In this document: positions 24,932-35,400 of the stretch, in pieces
How the letters are laid out: each line of letters opens with the position of its first letter
Numbering within the stretch: the first letter of the stretch is position 1
NCBI GenBank assembly: GCA_036732005.1
Contig: DAINDF010000003.1
Location: 186,001-250,000 of the forward strand
Direction: 5' to 3'
From: UBA1926 sp036732005
Lineage (GTDB): Bacteria; Planctomycetota; Phycisphaerae; Phycisphaerales; UBA1924
DNA length: 64,000 nt
Position numbers and translations under genes: made by a program
The notes under the pieces: generated by a model
Databases searched by the model: none
Told to the model about the DNA's origin: nothing
Seen by the model: the letters and a program-made list of their open reading frames with translations, nothing else

Positions 24932-24966
24932 GAGGCCCGCACCCCACCCAACCCCGGAACCCCGAC

Positions 24967-26502
24967 ATGCCCAAAACCACAGCGGCGGAAGCGAACGGGA
25001 TCAAGGCGAGCGAGCGGGCGATCTCCGCGGGCCCGGGGGCGACGCCCGCGCTCGAATTCGGCGGCGCGTGGGAGTACGCCCCCGCTCCCGAGACGGTGAA
25101 GGTCGAGATTGCGCCCCGGCAGCGCCTCTTCATCGGGGGTGCGTTCGTCGAGCCCTCGGGCGGCGGGGCCGGGTTTTTCCCGAGCCTCAACCCCGCAACC
25201 GAGGCGACGCTCAGCGAGATCGCCCAGGCGAGCGCGACGGATGTCGACCGCGCGGCGCGGGCGGCGCGGGAGGCGCTGCCGGCCTGGTCGGCGCTGCCCG
25301 GCGCGGAGCGGGGCAAGCACCTCTTCCGCATCGCCCGCCGAATCCAGGAGCGGGCCCGCGAGCTCGCGGTGCTCGAGACGATGGACGGGGGCAAGCCCAT
25401 CAAGGAGAGCCGGGATGTCGACATCCCGCTCGCCGCGGCCCACTTTTTCTATCACGCGGGCTGGGCCGACAAGCTCGCCTACGCCTTCCCGGGGCGCGCC
25501 CCGCGGCCCGTGGGCGTGTGCGGGCAGATCATCCCCTGGAACTTCCCGCTGCTGATGCTCGCGTGGAAAGTCGCGCCGGCGCTGGCGTGCGGGAACACCG
25601 TGGTGCTCAAGCCCGCGGAGACGACCTCGCTCACGGCGCTCCGCTTCGCCGAGATCTGCGCCGAGGTCGGCCTGCCGCCGGGCGTGGTCAACATCGTCAC
25701 GGGCGACGGGCGCACCGGGGCGGCGATCGCGGCCCACCCCGGCTTCGACAAACTGGCCTTCACCGGCTCGACGGAGGTCGGCAAGAAGATCGCGGCCTCC
25801 GCGGCGGGGCGCGGCACGCGCCTGACGCTCGAACTGGGCGGCAAGAGCCCCAACATCATCTTCGACGACGCGAGCCTCGACCAGGCGGTCGAGGGGATCG
25901 TCAGCGGGATCTACTTCAACCAGGGGCATGTCTGCTGCGCGGGGAGCCGGCTGTTCGTGCAGGAGGGCGTGCTGGCGGAGGTTGTCGCGAAGCTGAAGAT
26001 GCGCCTCGCCTCGCTCCGCGTGGGCGACCCGCTGGACAAAAACACCGATGTCGGCGCGATCAACTCGAAAGGGCAGCTCGAGACGATCCGGGGCTACCTC
26101 GACGCGGGGCGGCGCGAGGGGGCCGAGTTCCATGAGTCCCAGCCGACCACGCTCCCGCCGAAGGGCTACTGGTGCCGCCCGGCGTTCTTCACCGGGGTGC
26201 AGCCCAGCCACCTGATCGCCCGCGAGGAGATCTTCGGCCCGGTGCTTGCTGTCATGAGCTTCCGCACGCCCGAGGAGGCGATCGAGCGGGCCAACAACAC
26301 GCCCTACGGCCTGGCCGCGGGGATCTGGACCGACAAGGGCTCGAAGATGTTCGAGGTCGCGTCTCGGCTGAAGGCGGGCGTGGTCTGGTGCAACACCTAC
26401 AACCGCTTCGACCCCGCTTCGCCCTTCGGGGGCTTCAAGGAATCTGGATTCGGGCGCGAGGGCGGGCTGCACGGCCTGCGGGGGTATGTGACCCTTGCCT
26501 AG
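24967..26502 (+). CDS. Aldehyde dehydrogenase
   Basis: 511 residues with complete ALDH motifs: RLFIGGAFVEPSGG, PWNFPLLMLAWKVAPALACGN, VVLKPAETTSLTAL, the general base E289 in LTLELGGKSPNII, the nucleophile C323 in FNQGHVCCAGSRLFVQ, EEIFGPVLAVMSF and the C-terminal PFGGFKESGFGREGG. It oxidises an aldehyde to the acid (or acyl product) with NAD(P)+. ATG 24967 starts 35 nt after deoC, so both may be co-transcribed. With the shorter ALDH-like gene at 27167-28042 it resembles the active and inactive halves of ALDH16-type proteins, here on separate genes. Confidence 0.92.
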   Translation: MPKTTAAEANGIKASERAISAGPGATPALEFGGAWEYAPAPETVKVEIAPRQRLFIGGAFVEPSGGGAGFFPSLNPATEATLSEIAQASATDVDRAARAAREALPAWSALPGAERGKHLFRIARRIQERARELAVLETMDGGKPIKESRDVDIPLAAAHFFYHAGWADKLAYAFPGRAPRPVGVCGQIIPWNFPLLMLAWKVAPALACGNTVVLKPAETTSLTALRFAEICAEVGLPPGVVNIVTGDGRTGAAIAAHPGFDKLAFTGSTEVGKKIAASAAGRGTRLTLELGGKSPNIIFDDASLDQAVEGIVSGIYFNQGHVCCAGSRLFVQEGVLAEVVAKLKMRLASLRVGDPLDKNTDVGAINSKGQLETIRGYLDAGRREGAEFHESQPTTLPPKGYWCRPAFFTGVQPSHLIAREEIFGPVLAVMSFRTPEEAIERANNTPYGLAAGIWTDKGSKMFEVASRLKAGVVWCNTYNRFDPASPFGGFKESGFGREGGLHGLRGYVTLA

Positions 26503-26511
26503 AGGACGATC

Positions 26512-26529
26512 ACCACAGAGGCACAGAGG
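26512..26529 (+). repeat. Left copy of the GxxExxY-flanking repeat
   Basis: ACCACAGAGGCACAGAGG, 10 nt after the ALDH stop. Related copies lie at 26954-26980 (inverted) and 27062-27078 (direct). Confidence 0.8.
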
Positions 26530-26547
26530 CCGGATGAGGAGGCCGGG

Positions 26548-26937
26548 GTGATCGGTGACGAGGGAACCAAGGATGACCCGCTCACGAGAGAGATCATCGG
26601 GGCCGCGATCGAGGTGCATAAGGCTCTCGGACCGGGTCTGCTGGAATCCGCTTACGAGCGATGCCTTGCGCGGGAAGTCGCGATCAGAGGGCTCCGGGTC
26701 GAGCGCCAGATCGAGGTCGCGCTTGAATACAAGGGCGAGCGGATCGATTGTGCCTACAGGATGGACCTTGTCGTCGAGGGCAGCGTGCTCGTCGAGATCA
26801 AGGCCGTCGAGAGACTGCTCCCGATCCACGACGCCCAGGTGCTCACCTATCTCAGGCTTACCGGGCTCAGAAAGGCGCTTCTCCTCAACTTCAACACGGC
26901 CTATCTACGGGGTGGCATCAAGCGATTGGTCCAATGA
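26548..26937 (+). CDS. GxxExxY family protein (PD-(D/E)XK nuclease-like)
   Basis: 129 residues from GTG 26548, which has AGGAGG upstream. The name-giving motif is GLLESAYERCL (G-x-x-E-x-x-Y) at about residues 29-39, preceded by EIIGAAIEVHKALGPG and followed by RMDLVVEGSVLVEIKAVERL, which supplies the D...ExK core of a nuclease-like fold, and LLLNFNTAYLRGGIKRLV. The biochemical role of the family is unsettled. The gene sits between the two ALDH-type genes of an otherwise metabolic operon and is bounded by inverted copies of an ACCACAGAGG repeat, which suggests it arrived as a small inserted unit. Confidence 0.85.
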   Translation: MIGDEGTKDDPLTREIIGAAIEVHKALGPGLLESAYERCLAREVAIRGLRVERQIEVALEYKGERIDCAYRMDLVVEGSVLVEIKAVERLLPIHDAQVLTYLRLTGLRKALLLNFNTAYLRGGIKRLVQ

Positions 26938-26953
26938 TCACCGCTCCCCCGGA

Positions 26954-26980
26954 CCTCTGTGTCCTCTGCGCCTCTGTGGT
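26954..26980 (-). repeat. Inverted copy of the GxxExxY-flanking repeat
   Basis: The minus strand reads ACCACAGAGGCGCAGAGG and then ACACAGAGG, 16 nt after the GxxExxY stop, so the gene is enclosed by an inverted pair with 26512-26529. Confidence 0.75.
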
Positions 26981-27061
26981 CCGCTCGCCCTCGCGGGTAT
27001 CCTCGGCTTTCGCGGCATCGTCCAGGGGGACAGGAAGCAGGCAGGAATCAATGGGGGTCCC

Positions 27062-27078
27062 ACCACAGAGGCACAGAG
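27062..27078 (+). repeat. Third copy of the GxxExxY-flanking repeat
   Basis: ACCACAGAGGCACAGAG in direct orientation with the left copy, about 90 nt before the short ALDH-like gene. The 26938-27166 interval carries no gene besides these repeats. Confidence 0.75.
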
Positions 27079-27166
27079 ATTCCAGAGGGTCATGCGGTGG
27101 TTTGGCGAGGGGCGCAAAAGAAGAGTTTTTCGAGATGCCGAAGACACCGAGGCCAGGGGATAACGA

Positions 27167-28042
27167 ATGACCGAGCGCCTGAGCATCACCAAAACCTACA
27201 AGCTCCTCATCGGCGGCGCGTTCCCGCGGACTGAGTCGGGGCGGTCGATCGCGATCGCCGACGCCGCCGGGCGGGTCGTCGCCCACACCTGCCGCGCCTC
27301 GCGCAAAGACCTGCGCAACGCGGTCGAGGCCTCGGCCGGCGTCGCCGCGAAGTGGGCGGGCACGAGCGCGTACCTCCGCGGGCAGATCCTCTACCGCATC
27401 GCCGAGATGGCCGAGGGCAAGCGGGTTGAACTGATCGAGGCATGCCGCGCGGTGGACGGGCGATCCGCGTCCGACGCGGCCCGCGAGGTCGATGCGTCGA
27501 TCGACCGCCTCGTCGCCTTCGCCGGGTGGACGGACAAGTTCTCGCAGGTGCTCGGGTGCGCCAACCCGGTCTCGGGGCCCTACCACAACTTCACAATCCC
27601 CGAGGCGAGCGGCGTGGTCGGGGTGGTCTGCCCCGACGAGATGCCCCTGCTCGCCCTGGTCTCGCTCATCGCGCCCCCGCTCGCCGCGGGCTGCCCCGTG
27701 ATCGTTCTGGCGAGCGAGGCCAACCCGATCCCCGCGATGGTGCTGGCCGAGTGCTGCGCGACCGGCGATGTGCCCGGCGGCGTGGTCAACATCCTGACCG
27801 GGCAGCGGGAGGAACTGGTCCCGCAGTTCGCCTCGCACCGGGAGATCATCGCGCTCCACGGCGCGGGTGTGAACGCCGAGCACGCGGCGACGCTCCGCGC
27901 CGGCGCGGCCGAGAACCTCAAGCGCGTCACGGTCCGCGAGACCGCCGGCGAGGCGTGGTTCGATCGCGCCGACTGCGAGAGCCCCTGGTGGATCGAGCCG
28001 TTCGTCGAATTCAAGACCCTCTGGCATCCCTCGTCGGCCTGA
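27167..28042 (+). CDS. Short ALDH-like protein without catalytic domain
   Basis: 291 residues. YKLLIGGAFPRTESGRSI and the following helices match the N-terminal ALDH region, and GVVGVVCPDEMPLLALVSLIAPPLAAGCPVIVLASE matches the NAD-binding domain. It then ends with WWIEPFVEFKTLWHPSSA before any FxxGQxC catalytic domain. No nucleophile cysteine or general base is present in context. The tidy C-terminus argues that this is a natural pseudoenzyme form, like the inactive half of ALDH16, and not a random truncation. It probably partners the ALDH encoded at 24967-26502. ATG 27167 has AGGGG 8 nt upstream. Confidence 0.75.
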   Translation: MTERLSITKTYKLLIGGAFPRTESGRSIAIADAAGRVVAHTCRASRKDLRNAVEASAGVAAKWAGTSAYLRGQILYRIAEMAEGKRVELIEACRAVDGRSASDAAREVDASIDRLVAFAGWTDKFSQVLGCANPVSGPYHNFTIPEASGVVGVVCPDEMPLLALVSLIAPPLAAGCPVIVLASEANPIPAMVLAECCATGDVPGGVVNILTGQREELVPQFASHREIIALHGAGVNAEHAATLRAGAAENLKRVTVRETAGEAWFDRADCESPWWIEPFVEFKTLWHPSSA

Positions 28043-28064
28043 GCGGCCCGGGCCCTCGGGTCGA

Positions 28065-28550
28065 TCACCCGGGACGGGAGAGCGCGTCGATCGCCGCGAG
28101 GAGCGTCGGGCGGATCGCCTCGGGCGCCCGTTCGAGCGTCTCGGTGAAGTGATCGACCAGATCGGCCGGGTCCCGCGTGCTGATCAGCGCGCCGAAATGG
28201 GCCAGCGCGGCCGCGGTCGCCATCAGGTAGAGCAGCACCGCCGCGGGCTCGTCCTGATCCGACGCGGCTCGATCGATGAGCCGCTTGCCGGCGTCCTTGA
28301 GCGCATCGGCGGCGCGAAGCCCCCCAGCGCCCGAGACCACGACCTCGAGCCCCGAGACGCCCGCCGCGGGCCGCTCGCGGCGGAGGGCGTCGATCGCCCA
28401 CTCGTGCCCGTCGGGCTCCAGCAGCCGCGCGATGAAGGGCTGGAGCGGCGTTCGCGGCAGCGTCTCGCAGATCGCCAGCAGGCGGCGCGCCCGCTCGGGC
28501 TCGATCGAGAAGACCCGGCCGGAACTGGTGGGTGATTCGCCGTGCGTCAT
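28065..28550 (-). CDS. Hypothetical helical protein coupled to the sigma factor
   Basis: 161 residues from ATG 28550, overlapping the sigma-factor stop by 4 nt (ATGA), so the two are translationally coupled. The sequence is mostly helical (EPERARRLLAICETL, AVLLYLMATAAALAHFG, IRPTLLAAIDALSRPG) with one weakly hydrophobic stretch, and has no domain I recognise. Its position suggests a regulator or partner of the sigma factor, for example an anti-sigma-like protein, but there is no zinc motif and no clear membrane span. It converges on the ALDH-like gene, 22 nt away. Confidence 0.6.
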   Translation of the reverse strand: MTHGESPTSSGRVFSIEPERARRLLAICETLPRTPLQPFIARLLEPDGHEWAIDALRRERPAAGVSGLEVVVSGAGGLRAADALKDAGKRLIDRAASDQDEPAAVLLYLMATAAALAHFGALISTRDPADLVDHFTETLERAPEAIRPTLLAAIDALSRPG

Positions 28551-29227
28551 GCCAGGGCTCCCATCAAGGACCGGATCTCCGCGTCGATCTCCTCGTCCCC
28601 CGCGCCCTTCCAGGCGATCAACTCCCGGAGCGCATCGCGGAAGTGCCGCGCCGCGGTGCGCTTCATCACCGCGACCCGGGCGGGCGTGAGGTTCACGCCC
28701 GAGGCGATTGCGGAGATCGGCTCGTCCCGCAGATAGAACCGGGCGAACACGACCCAGTGGTCCTCGAGCCCGGCGGCCCGGCAGCGTTGCTCGGCGCGCG
28801 CGGCCGCGTCGCGGACCAGGGCGATGGCGCATTGTTGCTCGAAGGCCCGATCGGGCTCGGGGTCGCCCTGCTCGTGCGCGGGGTCGAGGGCCGATGACCC
28901 GCGCCGCTGCCGCCTGGCTTCCTCGAAGAGATAGTGCTTGAAGCCCACGATGAGCCAGAACCGAAGGGGCCTGCGGCTCTCACGCCACCTGTCGATGAAC
29001 GCCGGCCTGGAAAGGCGGTCGGCGAAGAACCCGGCGACCAGGTCCGCCGGATCGCCCACCCAGCGCAGGCTGCACCCGCTGCAATAGACCCGCAGCGGCT
29101 CGGCGTAGACCTCCATCACATGCCGGCTCACCGCCGCGAGGTCGCCCACCTCCAGCACGCGGTCGATCCAGGTCCGACGCGTGTCGGGGAAGGCGTCCTG
29201 TCGGGGCTCGGCGTCGGTCATCGGCAT
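28547..29227 (-). CDS. RNA polymerase sigma factor, ECF-like
   Basis: 226 residues. The N-terminal half matches sigma region 2 (VYAEPLRVYCSGCSLRW, DPADLVAGFFADRLSRP, RFWLIVGFKHYLFEEARRQRR) and the C-terminal half region 4 (WVVFARFYLRDEPISAIASG, VNLTPARVAVMKRTAARHFRDAL) with the helix-turn-helix. Regions 1 and 3 are missing, as in ECF sigma factors. In planctomycetes several ECF groups are encoded next to Ser/Thr kinases that control them. Here a kinase gene is divergent 207 nt away, so phosphorylation control is plausible. Two possible ATGs (29227 and 29221) differ by two codons. Confidence 0.75.
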   Translation of the reverse strand: MPMTDAEPRQDAFPDTRRTWIDRVLEVGDLAAVSRHVMEVYAEPLRVYCSGCSLRWVGDPADLVAGFFADRLSRPAFIDRWRESRRPLRFWLIVGFKHYLFEEARRQRRGSSALDPAHEQGDPEPDRAFEQQCAIALVRDAAARAEQRCRAAGLEDHWVVFARFYLRDEPISAIASGVNLTPARVAVMKRTAARHFRDALRELIAWKGAGDEEIDAEIRSLMGALA

Positions 29228-29434
29228 CGAAGACTATCCGCAAGGGCGCGGGCGCACCTCCCCGGTCCCGAGGGAATGGGCGACCGCCCGAGAGAGACGG
29301 CGATCGGCTCACCTCGGCGCGGCGATCGGGGAATTTTCTCCCGACCGCGCCGAGGAGCCGCCCCGGGCTCTCTCTTGACAAGCCGGGCCCGGCGGACGGG
29401 TCGCGGTACACTCGCCCCGTGCGGGAGGAACGCA

Positions 29435-32137
<2,703 letters not shown>

Positions 32138-32431
32138 TAGGGCCGAATTCCGAGTTTCTTCCCGGGTCGCCTCCGCGCCCATCCGCCGCGCACCCAGTGG
32201 CCCCTCCAGTCTCTCTTGTTCGCGAAGCCCGGCACAAAGGGTCGGCGAATGCAGACGAGGACGAGTGAGGAGCGTGCGAGGGATCGGCAACCTTGCCTTC
32301 GGGGCGTTCGAGCGCGGCGAGTCGGGGCCTCTTTCTCGGCTTGGCGGTTCCAGTTTGGGGCGATTGCCGGTAGGCTTGCGAACTCATCACCGGGCCCGGT
32401 GCTCATCGGGCGCGCACGGCAGGGGGTCATG

Positions 32432-35400
32432 ATGCGGATTCTGGGCAGTTGGGCGCCGGTGTTGCTCTGCACGGCGCCCGCCGTGTGTCAGGTTCTTGAT
32501 GGGGCGAACATCCCCGTCGACGCCGCCGCGTGGGGCATGCCGCGCTACGCGCTGCAGGACACACAGACCCAGTTCGGCGACGCCGTCGTGGGCGACCAGA
32601 CCTCGGTGGGCGGCTCCGAGTTGAACGCCCTCTGGGCCCGGATCGACGGAGGGACCCTCCGCATCTCGATGACCGGGAACCTCGAGGCCAACTTCAACAA
32701 GTTCTGGGTCTTCATCGATGCCGTCCCGGGGGGCGAGAACCCCCTGCTCGACGACAACGAGAACGGGCAGTTCATCGAGATCAAGCGGATGGCTGGCACG
32801 CGGTTCAGCGGCGGGTTCACCGCCGACCACGCGCTCCGCTTCGATGTCGGCCCGACCTTCGTCGGGATGAAACTCCTCGACCTGCTCAACAACACCTTTG
32901 TCGATGTGGTCGCGGCCCAGGGGGGCGTGGCCCTGCTCCCGCTCTCCAACGCGGGCGGCGTGTCCGGCGTCACATTCGGGTGGAACAACGCGAACACCGC
33001 GGGCGTCGGGCCCGGTGACGGGCTCGCGCCGGCTGGCCAAGCCGCCTCCGCGACCACGGGCTGGGAGATCGAGATCGACATGGGAATCGCCTTCGGGCAG
33101 GTCCCCGAAGCCGTGGGCCTGTGCGCGATCATCGGCGACGGCTCGGGCTTTTTCGTCTCCAACCAGGCGCTGCCCGGCATCGGGGGCGGAGACAATGTGG
33201 GGCTCAGCGAGCCCGTGTTCGACACGCTGACGGTCAGCGCCCCACTTCCGCCGGGCGGGCCCTGCCTCGAACGCCGACTGGTCTCCGTTTCGCAACTCGA
33301 CCCGCGCGAGATCGTCACCGGCGACTTCGACCGCGACGGCGACACGGACCTTGTCGTCGCCTCCGGAACCGAGGTGACCTTCGAGATCGCGTGGTACGAG
33401 AACGACGGCGCCGAGCCCCCGGGCTTCACCAAACACCCCCTGCCCTACACCGCCGTCGGCATGCGGACCCAGGCCCTCCAGGTCGGCGACTTCGACGGCG
33501 ACGACGACGAGGACATCGCGTTCATCCCCAGGGTCCTCGGGCCCGGCACCTACCTCGGCCTCGCCTGGTTCGAGAACGACGGCGCCGCCGAGCCCACCTT
33601 CACCCAGGGCACCCTCAACCCGGGCGCGCCCGACCCGGGCGGCTACTTCCTCCCCTCCCGGGACCTCGACGCCTGCGATATCGACGGCGACGGAGACCTC
33701 GACCTGTTCGGCGTGCAGGAGGCGGGCAACCTGTACTGGTATCGCAACGACGGCGGCACCCCGCCCGTTTACACGCTCATCCCGATCGACAACGCCCTGC
33801 CCGCCCTGTACCGCGTGCTCTTCGGCGACCTCAACGGAGACGGCGCGCCCGACATCATCGCGATGGGCGGCGCCTTCCCCCTGCAGTGGTTCGAGAACTC
33901 GGGCGGGCCCGCCCCGACATTCACCCGCCGGCTCCTGGGCTTCTCCTACGGCGTGGACGCCTCCGTCGCGGACATCGACGGCGACGGCGACCTCGATGTC
34001 TTCGCCCCCAACGAGGGAGCCGGGCCCGCCATATGGCACGAGAACGACGGGCTCAACCCACCCAACTTCACCGCCCATGTCATCAGCACCGTCCCGCAGG
34101 AGTTCGTCAACGCGCTCGCCCTCGATGTCGACGGGGACGCCGACATCGATCTCGTCACCCTTTCCGCCACCGGCGGGAACCTGACTTACTTCATCAACGA
34201 CGGGAACCCCGATCCCGAGTTCGCCGAGCACATCATCGCGTCGGAACTCACCGGCGGCGTCTCCCTCGCCGCCGCCGACCTCTCGGGCGACGGCCTGCCC
34301 GAGTTCGTCACCGCCTCGATCGGAGGCGACCGGATCGACTGGCACACCCGCAAGTTCGTCGCCAACCTCACGCGCGGGACCATGCACAACCAGATCGCCC
34401 ACGCGGTCGCCCAGGCCGGGACGGGGGACCAGATCCTCGCCACCGCGGCTCACTTCGACGAGGACTGCGCCCCGATCGTCGACCTGAGCGGCCCGAGCGT
34501 CGAACTGATCAGCGAGGGCGACATCCGCGGCGGATCCGGAGCGACGCTCATCCTCAGCGACGGCGATGTCCTGCTCGCCATCGGCTCGGACATCGTGATC
34601 GAGGGCCGGCTCGAGACCACCCCGGGCGCTTGGCCCTTCATCGCCGACGGCGACCTGGTCGTCTCCGGCACCGTCGACATCGGCCCGGGGTCGTTCCTGA
34701 GGACCAACCAGCGCATGGACATCGCCGGGCGGGCCTCCTTCTCCGATCTCGTGATCGCCCCCGATCCCACGGGGTTCTTCGCCGACTACACCACCGGTGA
34801 TCTCGACGGCGACGGCGACGCCGACCTCATCGGGGTCGACTCTGTCACATACGCCGTCGAGCCCAAGCTTTACATGCTCGAGAACGACCTCGACGAGGGC
34901 GGGGCCTTCCCGATCGTCCCCCTTGCCGAGGGCGAAGAACGCGTGGCGGTGGGCGACATCGACCGCGACGGCGATCTCGACCTCGTCACCGCCGTCGGAA
35001 GCCTGCTCATCTGGCACGAGAGCAACGGCGCAAACCCGCCCGCGTTCACCCGGCACGACATCGGGGCCCACCCCGATGGAGGCCTCCTCACCTCGATCCG
35101 CATCGCGGATGTCAACCGGGACCAGGCCCCCGACATCATCGCCGCGACAAGCAACGCGGGGTCGGTGCAGATCTACCTCAGCAGCGGCGGGCCGGCGCCG
35201 ACATTCTCCGGGCCTGTTGGGGTCGGCCTCCCGGGCTTCGCGGGGTGGAGCTTCATCGAGTTCGCCGTGGGCGACCTCAACCGCGACGGCTTCCCCGACC
35301 TCGCCGTCAGCTCCGAGCCCAGCCGCCTCGCCGTCGCCCTCGGAAACGGGGCCGCCGTCCCGACTTTCTCGCCGCTCATCGATGTCGGCCCCACGAGTGT

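Noticed and set aside
23953..24966. Upstream extension of the ALDH frame through deoC
   Set aside because: It overlaps deoC in another frame and has low-complexity Arg/Gly sequence; ATG 24967 starts the real protein.
29374..29410. Canonical -35/-10 promoter (TTGACA ... TACACT) for the TPR-kinase gene
   Set aside because: The two boxes are 26 nt apart, too far for a sigma-70 promoter; I did not call it.
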